From: Erythrobacter sp. CCH5-A1
GTDB lineage: Bacteria > Pseudomonadota > Alphaproteobacteria > Sphingomonadales > Sphingomonadaceae
Length of the DNA: 42,004 nucleotides
Direction: 5' to 3'
Assembly: GCF_001557115.1 (NCBI RefSeq)
Contig: NZ_LSKQ01000107.1
Span: 1-42,004, forward strand
The position numbers and the translations under genes were made by a program. Every line of letters begins with the position of its first letter. The first letter of the stretch is position 1. Positions 8,350 through 16,564 of this stretch are shown one piece after another. The notes under the pieces were generated by a model that saw only the letters and a program-made list of their open reading frames with translations, was not told the origin of the DNA and made no database searches.

Positions 8350-8592
8350 ATGCGCATGATCCTTGCTCTCCTCGCCCTGGGTGCGGGCGCCTATGTCATG
8401 TCGCGGCGTTCGGGCAGTGGCGGTGCGCCGCGCCGGGCGGCCTTTGCCGAGGGGCAGCCCGCCCACGGCCCGCGTCCCGTGCGCGATTCCGGGCCCGAGG
8501 CGATGCGCGATCCGCCGCGGGGCGAATGGACCTCTGTCGACGAGGCCAGCGACCAGAGCTTCCCGGCGAGCGACCCGCCTGCAACCTACTGA
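8350..8592 (+). CDS. Small membrane-anchored protein with SFPASDPP tail
   Basis: An 80-residue protein. Residues ~3-18 are one hydrophobic segment (MILALLALGAGAYVMS) followed by basic residues, so it is probably anchored in the inner membrane with a short hydrophilic tail. The C terminus ends VDEASDQSFPASDPPATY; this DEASDxSFPASDPP motif recurs in small alphaproteobacterial and betaproteobacterial proteins of unknown role, often near stress genes. An ACGGAGA site precedes the ATG. It stands alone between the divergent kinase gene and the second Crp/Fnr gene. No function can be assigned. Confidence 0.75.
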   Translation: MRMILALLALGAGAYVMSRRSGSGGAPRRAAFAEGQPAHGPRPVRDSGPEAMRDPPRGEWTSVDEASDQSFPASDPPATY

Positions 8593-8762
8593 TCCCGCGA
8601 TGGCGACGAGCTAGCCCCGGCGCACACCTGCCACCCCGTTTCTCGCCCGGTCAAACGCACTGCGGGTCGCCGGGAGCCTTACGCAGGTTAGTGTCATCAC
8701 GCGCATGTTCTTCTTGAGATCGTCGGCGCTGCGCACGCCGACCTGACCGGGAATCTTCAGCC

Positions 8763-9497
8763 ATGACGACACTGACCGATGCGGGGATCGAGCCCCTTTT
8801 CCGCCTTCTCGGGCGCTACATGCCGCTGGAACAAGCGGACAGGACCGCGCTGGCCGCGCTCGAAGCCGGGCCGCTGTGCCACGGCGATGCACGCACCGAC
8901 ATCGCCCGCGAGGGCGAGAACCCCACCGTCATCCGTCTGCTCGTCTCGGGCTGGGCGTGCCGCTACAAGGACCTGCCCGACGGGCGCCGCCAAATCGTGG
9001 ACTTCTTCCTGCCGGGCGAATTCTGCGACCTCAATATCTACATCCTGTCCGAGCTCGACCATTCGATCGGGGCGCTGACGGCGGTGCGCTATTACGAGAT
9101 CCAGCCGCAGCAGTTCCAGGACGTGATCGACCAGCGCCCGCGGCTGCTGCGCGCGCTGTTGTGGCACGAGATGGTGACCTCCGGGATCCAGCGTGCGTGG
9201 CTGGTGTCGATCGGCCAGCGCTCGCCGCTGGAACGGCTGAGCCACCTGTTCGTCGAGCTTTACTACCGGCTGAAGACCGTGGGGCTGGCGACGGGGACCG
9301 GCTTCGACCTGCCGATCACGCAGAACCATCTGGCCGAAGCCAACGGCCTCAGCCTCGTCCACCTCAACCGGACGCTTCAGGAAATGCGGCGCGAAGGCCT
9401 GATCGAGTTGTCCGACCGGCAGCTGAAGATCATCGATCTCGACCGGCTGAAGCGTGTGGCGATGTTCAACGGCAACTATCTGCATTTCAACCGCTAG
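8763..9497 (+). CDS. Crp/Fnr-family transcriptional regulator
   Basis: A 244-residue paralogue of the regulator at 4880. It has an N-terminal effector-binding beta-roll (LLVSGWACRYKDL, RRQIVDFFLPGEF), a dimerisation helix and a C-terminal winged helix (ITQNHLAEANGLSLVHLNRTL). No Fnr-type Cys cluster is visible. ATG at 8763 gives the family length. The next genes on the same strand encode two hemerythrin proteins, which suggests, but does not prove, that it responds to oxygen, NO or oxidative stress. Confidence 0.9.
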   Translation: MTTLTDAGIEPLFRLLGRYMPLEQADRTALAALEAGPLCHGDARTDIAREGENPTVIRLLVSGWACRYKDLPDGRRQIVDFFLPGEFCDLNIYILSELDHSIGALTAVRYYEIQPQQFQDVIDQRPRLLRALLWHEMVTSGIQRAWLVSIGQRSPLERLSHLFVELYYRLKTVGLATGTGFDLPITQNHLAEANGLSLVHLNRTLQEMRREGLIELSDRQLKIIDLDRLKRVAMFNGNYLHFNR

Positions 9498-9673
9498 CGC
9501 GCGGGACGGCGGCCCCGTGCGGGTCCGTTCGGGTTCAATCGTCTGCCCGGTGCGCTGTGCCGCGCGCGTGTCCCGGCATGGTCTAACCTAGGCATGTGCC
9601 GCCCCGCGGCGCGCGCGCGACAAAGGCATGGTCCCCGGCCGAATCGATATCGGCCCACCAAGGAGAGACCCCC

Positions 9674-10261
9674 ATGCCCCGCACCTTTGCCCATAGCCGC
9701 AAGCCCCGCCACGACGAGACCGGGAGTGTCATTGCCACCGCCGCCAAGACCGTGCTGGTCACCGCCGGGATCGTCGCGATCGCCAATCTCGGGCGCAAGG
9801 CCGTGGTCCAGGCGCCGACCGCGATGTCGCGCGACTGGTTCGAAGGCCTGACCCGCGAACACGAGGCGACGCTCGCCGCGCTCGACAAGCTGATCGCGAC
9901 CTCCGCCGAACACCCCCACCGCCGCACCGCGCAGCTTTCCACGATCACCCACATGATCACCAAGCACGCGCTGCAGGAAGAAAACGTCATCTACCCGATG
10001 ATCGCCCGCGAGGCCGGCGATGCGGCGGGTGAGCTCAACAAGGAGCATGGCGAGGTCAAGGCGATGCTCTTCGAACTGGCGCGGATGGACAAGACCGATC
10101 CCGGCTTCGCGACGATGCTGACCGAGCTGCGCGACGCGCTGGAGGAGCACATGCGCGAGGAAGAGGAGCAGCTTTTCCCGGCGCTGCGCGAGCGCCTTTC
10201 GCAGGAGGAGAACCTCAAGCTCACCCGCGCGATGAACATGGCCGGCGTGATGGTCGCCTGA
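9674..10261 (+). CDS. Hemerythrin HHE-domain protein with N-terminal hydrophobic segment
   Basis: A 195-residue protein. Residues ~20-40 (TAAKTVLVTAGIVAIANLG) are hydrophobic and could anchor it in the membrane. From ~58 onwards is a four-helix HHE cation-binding domain: LTREHEATLAALDKL, the ITKHALQEENVIYP helix, LNKEHGEV and LEEHMREEEEQLFP supply the His and Glu ligands for a di-iron site. Such proteins bind O2 or NO or buffer iron. The ATG at 9674 has AAGGAGAG eight bases upstream; an in-frame earlier start would lack a site. A second hemerythrin follows after 37 bp, so the two are probably co-transcribed. Confidence 0.9.
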   Translation: MPRTFAHSRKPRHDETGSVIATAAKTVLVTAGIVAIANLGRKAVVQAPTAMSRDWFEGLTREHEATLAALDKLIATSAEHPHRRTAQLSTITHMITKHALQEENVIYPMIAREAGDAAGELNKEHGEVKAMLFELARMDKTDPGFATMLTELRDALEEHMREEEEQLFPALRERLSQEENLKLTRAMNMAGVMVA

Positions 10262-10298
10262 CCCTGCTCCGATTTCCCCGCAAACGAAGGAACCTCTC

Positions 10299-10805
10299 AT
10301 GGCCAAACAGCCCCCCGCGCGCGATGCGCTGCAGATGCTCGCCGACGATCACCGCACGGTCGAGCAGCTTTTCGAGAAGTATGACAATGCCCGCAGCGCC
10401 TCGGTGCAGGCCAAGATCGTGCGCCAGATCTGCGAGGAGCTGATCATCCACGCGATGGTCGAGGAGCAGGTCTTCTACCCGGCGGTGCGCGACACCGTGG
10501 AGGACGACATGATGGACGAGGCGCAGGTCGAGCATGACAGCGCCAAGGCGCTGATCCTCTCGCTGATGCAGGCCGAGCCCGACGAGCAATACTACGAGGC
10601 CAAGGTCAGCGTGCTCAAGGAACAGGTCGAACACCACGTCTACGAGGAGGAACGCCAGCGCGGCAGCATGTTCGCGCAGGTGCGCAAGTCCGATGTCGAT
10701 CTGGTCGCGCTCGGTCAGGAGATGGCGGCAGTGAAGCAGCAGCTTCAGGCGCAGGCCAAGGCCGGCGGCCTGCCTTCGCCCGAGAAGGTCGCGCTCAAGG
10801 CCTGA
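10299..10805 (+). CDS. Hemerythrin HHE-domain protein
   Basis: A 168-residue soluble HHE protein. Ligand helices are visible as LADDHRTVEQLFEKY, LIIHAMVEEQVFYPAV, AQVEHDSAKALI and VEHHVYEEERQRGSMF, giving the His/Glu pattern of a di-iron centre. Residues after ~130 form a Gln/Ala/Lys-rich tail. GAAGGAA precedes the ATG. It is second in a two-gene unit with the membrane-anchored hemerythrin and ends at a strong bidirectional terminator. Possible roles are O2/NO sensing, iron storage or damage limitation; none can be chosen from sequence. Confidence 0.9.
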   Translation: MAKQPPARDALQMLADDHRTVEQLFEKYDNARSASVQAKIVRQICEELIIHAMVEEQVFYPAVRDTVEDDMMDEAQVEHDSAKALILSLMQAEPDEQYYEAKVSVLKEQVEHHVYEEERQRGSMFAQVRKSDVDLVALGQEMAAVKQQLQAQAKAGGLPSPEKVALKA

Positions 10806-10833
10806 GTTCTCGGTTTTCCCCCGGAAGTGCTGG

Positions 10834-10870
10834 AAGGGCCGCAGCCTGCATAACGCAGGCTGCGGCCCTT
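10834..10870. terminator. Bidirectional terminator between convergent genes
   Basis: A perfect 16-bp inverted repeat (10834-10849 with 10855-10870) has a 5-base loop and ends in AA/TT on both sides. It separates the hemerythrin gene from the convergent fusion gene ending at 10878. Confidence 0.9.
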
Positions 10871-10877
10871 TCCCGTT

Positions 10878-13226
10878 TCATTCCGCCGCGATCGCTCCCT
10901 CGGAGTCCGCCAGGGCCGTGCTCCGCCAGCGTGCATCAAGCCTGCGCCATGTCGCGAGCGCCTGACCGACGATCTGGTCCATGTTGTAGTAGCGATAGGT
11001 CGCCAGCCGGCCGACGAAGGTCACATTGTCACAGGCCCGCGCCAGTGCGTCGTAACGCTTGTACAGCGCCTGCGCCTCGGGGTTGGGGATCGGGTAATAA
11101 GGATCGCCCTCGGCCGCCGGATATTCACGCGTGATGCTGGTGAGCGGTGCGTGCTGGCCGGTGAGGTGCTTGTATTCGGTGATCCGGGTGTAGGGCACCG
11201 CCTCGTTCGGGTAATTCACCACCGCCACCGGCTGCGCCTGCTCGCACGGCAGGGTCTCGTGTTCGAAGCGCAGCGAGCGGTAGGGCAGCTTGCCCAGCCG
11301 GTGCCCGAAATATTCGTCGATCGGCCCGGACCACACCAGGTGATCCCAGGTGATCCCGTGCGGAAGATCGGCAAAGCCCGTGCCGGTCATCACCGTGATG
11401 CGCGGCTCGTCGAGCATCCTCGCGAACATCGCGGTGTAGCCTTCGGCGGGCATGCACTGGTAGGTGTCCGTGAAGTAGCGGTCATCGGTATTGGTGCGTG
11501 CCGGGACGCGCGCGGCCACGGACTTGTCGAGCTGGCTCGGATCGACGCCCCATTGCTTGCGGGTATAGCCTTCGAAGAACTTGGCGTAGAGATCCTCGCC
11601 GACCTGCGCGACAACCGTATCGCGCGAGGTGCGCACTTCGGGAACCGGAACCGCCACGGACTTGAGGTAAGCTTCCGCCTCGGCATCGGTTGCAAGATCG
11701 AGGCCGTAGAGCTGGTTCAGCGTCGTGCGGTTGATCGGCATCGGCACCAGCATCCCTTCGACCGAGGCGAGCACGCGGTGCTCGTAGGGCCGCCAGCGAG
11801 TGAAGCGCGTGAGGTATTCGAGGATCTCGCGGCTGTTGGTGTGGAAGATGTGCGGCCCGTATTTGTGGACCAGGATGCCGCCCGCGTCCTCATGGTCGAA
11901 GGCGTTGCCGGCGATGTGGTCGCGCTTGTCGATCACCAGCACCGAACGGCCCGAGCCGCGCGCGATCCGCTCGGCCATCACCGATCCGGCAAAGCCTGCA
12001 CCCACCACCAGCACATCGTAATGGCGCGGGGTCGCGGCGGGCTCTTTGCTGCCGCCAAGGCCGGAGACCACGCGGGTGACCAGCGCGGTTTCGATCTTTC
12101 GCGCGATCCGCCCGGCAATCCCGTCCCAGCTCTTGTCGGCAAGGCAATCGCGCGCCTCGGCCCGCCATGCGGCGCGGGCGGCATCGGAGTCGGCGAGCAG
12201 GTTCTCGCACGCCGCGACGAAGGCCTGCGCGTCATCGGCGATGCGGATCGAATCGAGGTGGCCGTAATCGGCCACTACGTCGCGAATCGAGGTCGAGACC
12301 ACGGGGAGCCCGGCGGCCATGTATTCGGGGGTCTTGGTGGGGCTGATGAAATCGGTCGCCGCGTTGCGCGCGAAGGGCATCAGCGCGATGTCCCAGCCGG
12401 CCGCATAGGCGGGCAGTTCGGCATAGTCCTTGCCGCCCAGCCAGTGGATGTTCGCCGCGCGGGGGAGATCGGCCTCGGCGATCTTCACCACCGGGCCGAC
12501 CATCACGAAGGACCAGTCGGGCCGGGCCTGCGCCGCTGCTTCGAGCAGGGCAAGGTCCATGCGCTCGTCGATCACGCCGTAAAAGCCGAGGCGCGGGCGA
12601 GGGAGGCCCGCCTGGTCGGCCGGGTCCGGCACGCCATCAGCGCCCCGCGCGAAGTGCGCGATGTCAACGCCCGAGGGGACGCAGTGGATATTGCGATGCC
12701 GATCGGCGCGCGCGGCATAGAGGCTCCGCCCGCCGCACAGCACGATGTCCGCGCGCGCCATCAGCGCCGCCTCGCGGATCGCGATATCGGCCGGCGCAAA
12801 GGCGAAGTTGGCGAGCTCGTCCATGCAGTCATAGACCACCGCGTCGGCGCGCACCCCGGCGCTGAAGGCGAGCATCATCGGGGTGTAGTACCAGAACACC
12901 CGCGGCGCGGTTTCGCCTGCGAGCATGTCGGCGAGCAGGCCGCGCAGGGCGAGGTCGCTCGCGCCTGCATCGAGCCCCGCGGGCAGGACCGGCACGGCGC
13001 GGGTGAGGCCCCCGGCCAGCGACTCGCGTTCGAGCCGGGGCGCGGTGCAATCTGCCTCCACGCGCGGCTCTTCCCAATAGGTGACGTCGAAGTGGTCCGC
13101 GAGCCGGGTCATGATGTGCTGCGGCCGCTGGAAGACGAGGTTCCAGCGAAGGTGCGAAAAGCAGACAAGCGCCGGGCGTCCGAAGCGTGAGCGGGCAGCG
13201 GGCATGGTTTCAGACGGGCGATGCAT
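10878..13226 (-). CDS. glf: Glycosyltransferase / UDP-galactopyranose mutase fusion
   Basis: A 782-residue two-domain protein. Residues ~15-395 form a GT-B glycosyltransferase-like domain with the RWNLVFQRPQHI motif typical of exopolysaccharide transferases and a SPTKTPEYMAAGLPVV donor-binding segment. Residues ~403-782 form a full UDP-galactopyranose mutase: the FAD Rossmann motif DVLVVGAGFAG, then YGPHIFHT, the KQWG segment and the C-terminal RYYNMDQ. The mutase converts UDP-galactopyranose to UDP-galactofuranose, and the fused transferase could use this donor or act in the same glycan. ATG at 13226 gives this length; an ATG at 13205 is also possible. No other glycan genes flank it. It might consume galactose-derived nucleotide sugar, but no link with the catabolic locus is shown. 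Confidence 0.9.
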   Translation of the reverse strand: MHRPSETMPAARSRFGRPALVCFSHLRWNLVFQRPQHIMTRLADHFDVTYWEEPRVEADCTAPRLERESLAGGLTRAVPVLPAGLDAGASDLALRGLLADMLAGETAPRVFWYYTPMMLAFSAGVRADAVVYDCMDELANFAFAPADIAIREAALMARADIVLCGGRSLYAARADRHRNIHCVPSGVDIAHFARGADGVPDPADQAGLPRPRLGFYGVIDERMDLALLEAAAQARPDWSFVMVGPVVKIAEADLPRAANIHWLGGKDYAELPAYAAGWDIALMPFARNAATDFISPTKTPEYMAAGLPVVSTSIRDVVADYGHLDSIRIADDAQAFVAACENLLADSDAARAAWRAEARDCLADKSWDGIAGRIARKIETALVTRVVSGLGGSKEPAATPRHYDVLVVGAGFAGSVMAERIARGSGRSVLVIDKRDHIAGNAFDHEDAGGILVHKYGPHIFHTNSREILEYLTRFTRWRPYEHRVLASVEGMLVPMPINRTTLNQLYGLDLATDAEAEAYLKSVAVPVPEVRTSRDTVVAQVGEDLYAKFFEGYTRKQWGVDPSQLDKSVAARVPARTNTDDRYFTDTYQCMPAEGYTAMFARMLDEPRITVMTGTGFADLPHGITWDHLVWSGPIDEYFGHRLGKLPYRSLRFEHETLPCEQAQPVAVVNYPNEAVPYTRITEYKHLTGQHAPLTSITREYPAAEGDPYYPIPNPEAQALYKRYDALARACDNVTFVGRLATYRYYNMDQIVGQALATWRRLDARWRSTALADSEGAIAAE

Positions 13227-13331
13227 GGCGAAAGGAGCCTTCCGGGTCGGGGGTGGCCGCCGGCGGCAGGTAGCGCATGGCGGCGTCGCCTGGGGGCGAC
13301 ATCCCCGAGTAGCGCGCTCTGCCGGATTTCA

Positions 13332-13346
13332 GCCTTACCTATGTGA
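13332..13346. promoter_or_regulatory. Upstream element GCCTKACCTATGTGA, copy 1
   Basis: GCCTTACCTATGTGA lies between the divergent glf fusion (13226) and the small membrane protein gene (13472). It matches, with one mismatch, the copy upstream of the PRC-barrel gene. The rest of the 245-bp spacer shows nothing else clear. Confidence 0.3.
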
Positions 13347-13471
13347 AGTTCGACAAATAAGCCGGAAAGACTGCGGATTGCGAACTCATGTTATGGGGTC
13401 ACACAGCCAGAGCAGTCAGTCTTGGAGGGGAGGACGAGCAAAGCCTGTTCGTCGTATCCGGAGCACTATTC

Positions 13472-13663
13472 ATGGACAATTCTTGGATTACGAACGCTCT
13501 GCCGTTCTGGATACTCGGCGTACCGCTGGTCGTGAGTGTCATTAGTTATATGCGGATGCCCCGGCAGAGCGATCTCGTCCCGCCCGACCGCCGCAATGAT
13601 CGCCGCAACATCGTTCGTGAGCCCATGATCCGGTCGGGCGACACTGCCGTTTCAAGAGGATAA
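13472..13663 (+). CDS. Small single-pass membrane protein
   Basis: A 63-residue protein with a hydrophobic segment at residues ~8-25 (NALPFWILGVPLVVSVISY) and a basic, Arg/Asp-rich cytoplasmic tail. ATG at 13472 is preferred because GGAG lies nine bases upstream; an in-frame ATG at 13388 would add 28 residues without hydrophobic or conserved features. It sits 7 bp before the manganese catalase gene and so heads that operon. No family is recognised. Confidence 0.65.
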   Translation: MDNSWITNALPFWILGVPLVVSVISYMRMPRQSDLVPPDRRNDRRNIVREPMIRSGDTAVSRG

Positions 13664-13670
13664 ATCTGCC

Positions 13671-14552
13671 ATGTTCAGTCACAACAAGCGCCTGCAATAC
13701 ACCGTCCGCGTGTCCGAGCCGAACCCGGCGCTCGCCTCGCTGCTGCTAGAACAGTTCGGCGGGCCCGATGGCGAGCTCGCCGCGGCGATGCGCTATTTCA
13801 CGCAAGGCCTTGCCGAGGAGGACCCGGGCCGCAAGGACCTGCTGCTCGACATCGCCACCGAGGAGCTCTCGCACCTCGAGGTAATCGGATCGATCGTCGC
13901 CATGCTCAACAAGGGCGCCAAGGGCGATCTGGCCGAGGCTGCGCTGGAGGAGGCCGAGCTCTACAAGTCGCTGACCGCGGGCGGGAACAGTCATACCCAG
14001 TCGATCCTCTATGGCGGCGGGCCCGCGCTCACCAATTCCTCGGGCGTGCCGTGGACGGCGGCCTATATCGATTCGCGCGGCGATCCGACCTGCGACCTGC
14101 GTTCGAACATCGCCGCCGAAAGCCGCGCCAAGATCGTTTACGAACGCCTGATCGCGATCACCGACGATCCCGGCATCAAGGATGCGCTCGGCTTCCTGAT
14201 GACCCGCGAGATCGCGCACCAGAAGAGCTTCGAGAAGGCGCTCTACAGCATCGCCGACAACTTCCCGCCCGGAAGGCTCGCCGGGATGGCGCCGTTCGAC
14301 AGCCTCTACGTCAACGCCTCGACCGGGCCGGGCGATGCGCAGGGGCCGTGGAACAGCGGGCCCGAATGGGAAACCACCGACGAGAACGACATGAACCGCT
14401 CCGCCGATGGCGGCGAGGGCACGGCCGAGGTCAAGCTGCCCGCCAGCCAGATGGAGACGCTGCGGGCGATGAGCGCGCGCCTCGCCTCCGATCCCGACAG
14501 CGATCCGCTGACCGGGGCGGAGCTCGGCGCGGGCGTGGTGGAGAGCGACTGA
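13671..14552 (+). CDS. Manganese catalase
   Basis: A 293-residue non-haem catalase that dismutates H2O2 to water and O2 with a di-manganese centre. Ligand residues are in the expected places: Glu35 in GELAAAMRYF, Glu65 and His68 in TEELSHLE, Glu150 in AAESRAKIVYE, and Glu180 and His183 in REIAHQKSFE. The C-terminal ~70 residues are acidic and probably extended. AGAGGAT precedes the ATG. It is followed after 3 bp by a ZIP transporter gene that could supply Mn2+, and by an SDR typical of stress regulons. It is cytoplasmic, with no signal peptide. Confidence 0.95.
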   Translation: MFSHNKRLQYTVRVSEPNPALASLLLEQFGGPDGELAAAMRYFTQGLAEEDPGRKDLLLDIATEELSHLEVIGSIVAMLNKGAKGDLAEAALEEAELYKSLTAGGNSHTQSILYGGGPALTNSSGVPWTAAYIDSRGDPTCDLRSNIAAESRAKIVYERLIAITDDPGIKDALGFLMTREIAHQKSFEKALYSIADNFPPGRLAGMAPFDSLYVNASTGPGDAQGPWNSGPEWETTDENDMNRSADGGEGTAEVKLPASQMETLRAMSARLASDPDSDPLTGAELGAGVVESD

Positions 14553-14555
14553 CGC

Positions 14556-15329
14556 ATGGCCGATGCGGCGCTCACGGGAATTGCGGCGAGCACGCTTGCC
14601 GGGGCCATGACCGGCCTCGGCGGGGTGTTCGTTGCGGCCTCGGGCGCGCCCGAGGCGCGGCGGCAGAACCTGCTGATCGGCTTTGCCGCCGGGGTAATGA
14701 TCGCCGCCGCCTTCGCGTCGTTGATCCTCCCCGCATTCGCGCAGCTGCGTGGGCACGGCGCCTCGCTGGTCGCTGCCGGGGTGAGCGTGGGAATAGCGCT
14801 GTGGCTGGGTGCGGCGGTGATGGCGTGGCTCAGGGTGTGGAGCGATGCGCTGGCGGCGCAGGGGCGCTTCTGGCCCGCCGCGCCAGACGAGCGCCGCATC
14901 GCGCTGTTCGTGCTCGCGATCACCTTGCACAACCTGCCCGAGGGCATGGCCGTGGGCCTTAGCTTCATGGGCGGCGACCCGCAGCTCGGCTGGGGGACGA
15001 TGCTCGCCATCGGCTTGCAGAACATTCCCGAGGGGCTGGCGGTCGCCGCGCTCCTCGCCAGCCTTGGCTGGAGCCGCACGCGCTGCGCGGCCGGAGCGCT
15101 CGCGACCGGGCTGATCGAACCCGTCGGCGCCGCCTTCGGTGTCGCGATTGCGGGGTCGTCGGCTGCGGTTCTCCCTTACGCGCTCGGCTTCGCGGCGGGA
15201 GCGATGCTGTTCGTGGTCGCTGCCGAGATCATCCCCCACACCCGCCGCCAGATGGCGCACGGATCGGCCAGCCCTGCGCTGATGGCGGGCCTCGCGCTGA
15301 TGCTGGCGCTCGACCTCACCCTCTCCTGA
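14556..15329 (+). CDS. ZIP-family divalent metal transporter
   Basis: A 257-residue inner-membrane protein with about eight hydrophobic segments. The metal site in transmembrane helices 4 and 5 is clear as HNLPEGMAVG and QNIPEGLAVA, the ZIP signature. ZIP transporters move Zn2+, Fe2+ or Mn2+ into the cytoplasm. Its start lies 3 bp after the manganese catalase stop, so Mn2+ supply for that enzyme is a reasonable inference, although the specificity cannot be read from sequence. Confidence 0.9.
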   Translation: MADAALTGIAASTLAGAMTGLGGVFVAASGAPEARRQNLLIGFAAGVMIAAAFASLILPAFAQLRGHGASLVAAGVSVGIALWLGAAVMAWLRVWSDALAAQGRFWPAAPDERRIALFVLAITLHNLPEGMAVGLSFMGGDPQLGWGTMLAIGLQNIPEGLAVAALLASLGWSRTRCAAGALATGLIEPVGAAFGVAIAGSSAAVLPYALGFAAGAMLFVVAAEIIPHTRRQMAHGSASPALMAGLALMLALDLTLS

Positions 15330-15355
15330 CAACCCCCGACAAGAAGGAAACTCCC

Positions 15356-16207
15356 ATGTCCAAGATCGTCCCCAAGCTCGAAGACAGCGACCTGCCCGGC
15401 CTTGAGGCGAACCTGTCGCCCAAGCCCGACTGGGAGCCGCGCTATCCCGGCAGCGGGCGGCTCGAGGGCAAGGTCGCGATCGTCACCGGCGGCGATAGCG
15501 GCATCGGCCGCGCGGTCGCGGTGCTGTTCGCGCGCGAGGGGGCCGACATCGTCATCGCCCACCTCGAGGAAGAGGAGGACGCGATGGCCACCGCCGAGAT
15601 GGTCGAGGACGAAGGCGCGCGCGCGGTCACCATCGCGGGCGACATCGGCGAGCGCGACCATTGCAAGGAGATCGTCGACCTCGCGATCCGCAAGTTCGGC
15701 CGGCTCGACATCCTGGTCAACAATGCCGGCGAACAGCATCCCGACAAGGACGTGACCGCGATCACCAAGAAGCAGCTGAAGCGCACCTTCCAGACCAATG
15801 TCTACGGCATGTTCTACATGGTGCAGGCGGCGATGCCTTTTCTCGAAAGGGGTTCGGCGATCATCAACTGCACTTCGGTGACGATGTACGAGGGCGCCGA
15901 GGAACTGCTCGACTATTCGGCCACCAAGGGTGCTATCACCGCCTTCACCCGCTCACTCTCGCAGAACCTCGCCGAAAAGGGCATCCGCGTGAACGGCGTG
16001 GCGCCGGGGCCGATCTGGACGCCGCTCAACCCGATGGGCGGGGCGAGCAAGGAGAAGCTCGCGACCTTTGGTCAGTCGACCCCGATGGGCCGCCCCGGGC
16101 AGCCCAACGAGGTCGCGCCGTGCTTCCTGTTCCTCGCCTGCGAGGATGCGAGCTACATGACAGGGCAGGTGCTCCACCCCAATGGCGGCATCATCGTCGG
16201 CAGCTGA
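15356..16207 (+). CDS. SDR-family NAD(P)-dependent oxidoreductase, general-stress type
   Basis: A 283-residue classical short-chain dehydrogenase. The cofactor motif GGDSGIGRA, the NNAG motif, the catalytic Ser in NCTSV, and the YSATK Tyr/Lys pair are all present. The ~45-residue N-terminal extension (LPGLEANLSPKPDW) before the Rossmann fold is typical of the YhdG/YhxC-like SDRs induced by general stress in Bacillus and proteobacteria. The substrate is unknown. AAGAAGGA precedes the ATG. It sits in the catalase operon, with the SemiSWEET gene 3 bp downstream. Confidence 0.92.
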   Translation: MSKIVPKLEDSDLPGLEANLSPKPDWEPRYPGSGRLEGKVAIVTGGDSGIGRAVAVLFAREGADIVIAHLEEEEDAMATAEMVEDEGARAVTIAGDIGERDHCKEIVDLAIRKFGRLDILVNNAGEQHPDKDVTAITKKQLKRTFQTNVYGMFYMVQAAMPFLERGSAIINCTSVTMYEGAEELLDYSATKGAITAFTRSLSQNLAEKGIRVNGVAPGPIWTPLNPMGGASKEKLATFGQSTPMGRPGQPNEVAPCFLFLACEDASYMTGQVLHPNGGIIVGS

Positions 16208-16210
16208 CCC

Positions 16211-16513
16211 ATGTCGATCGACTGGGCGACCATCATCGGCACCGTCGGCGCGACCGCGTCGGTGGCGAGTTTCACTCCGCAGGCGTGGAAGATCATCCGC
16301 GAGCGCTCCACCGAGGGCCTCTCGCTGGCGATGTTCGCGCTGACCTGCCTCGCCTTCGCGGCGTGGACGACATTCGGAGTGCTGAAGGGGGAATGGACGC
16401 TGGTCGTCCCCAACGCGATCTGTCTGGTGTTCGCGCTGTTCATCCTCGCGATGATCGCGCTTCCGGCGCGCAAGACCGAGGAAGTTGCCGAGACGCTCGA
16501 TCCCGGTAGCTGA
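16211..16513 (+). CDS. SemiSWEET-type sugar transporter (PQ-loop)
   Basis: A 100-residue protein with three transmembrane helices, the half-transporter unit that dimerises to form a bacterial SWEET. The PQ motif is in SFTPQAWKI in helix 1, and the WTTFG and VPNAICLV stretches match the family. It would mediate facilitated diffusion of mono- or disaccharides. It is the last gene of the catalase operon, starting 3 bp after the SDR stop, which is an unexpected partner for oxidative-stress genes; movement of a compatible solute is one possible explanation. Confidence 0.85.
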   Translation: MSIDWATIIGTVGATASVASFTPQAWKIIRERSTEGLSLAMFALTCLAFAAWTTFGVLKGEWTLVVPNAICLVFALFILAMIALPARKTEEVAETLDPGS

Positions 16514-16514
16514 T

Positions 16515-16551
16515 GGCGGCCCCGCCCTAACGGGGGCGGGGCGGGGCCGCC
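16515..16551. terminator. GC-rich hairpin between convergent genes
   Basis: A perfect 13-bp inverted repeat (16515-16527 with 16539-16551) with an 11-base loop lies between the SemiSWEET gene and the convergent PRC-barrel gene. It lacks a T-tract on the plus side, so termination strength is uncertain. Confidence 0.6.
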
Positions 16552-16564
16552 TACGGCGTAGGCC

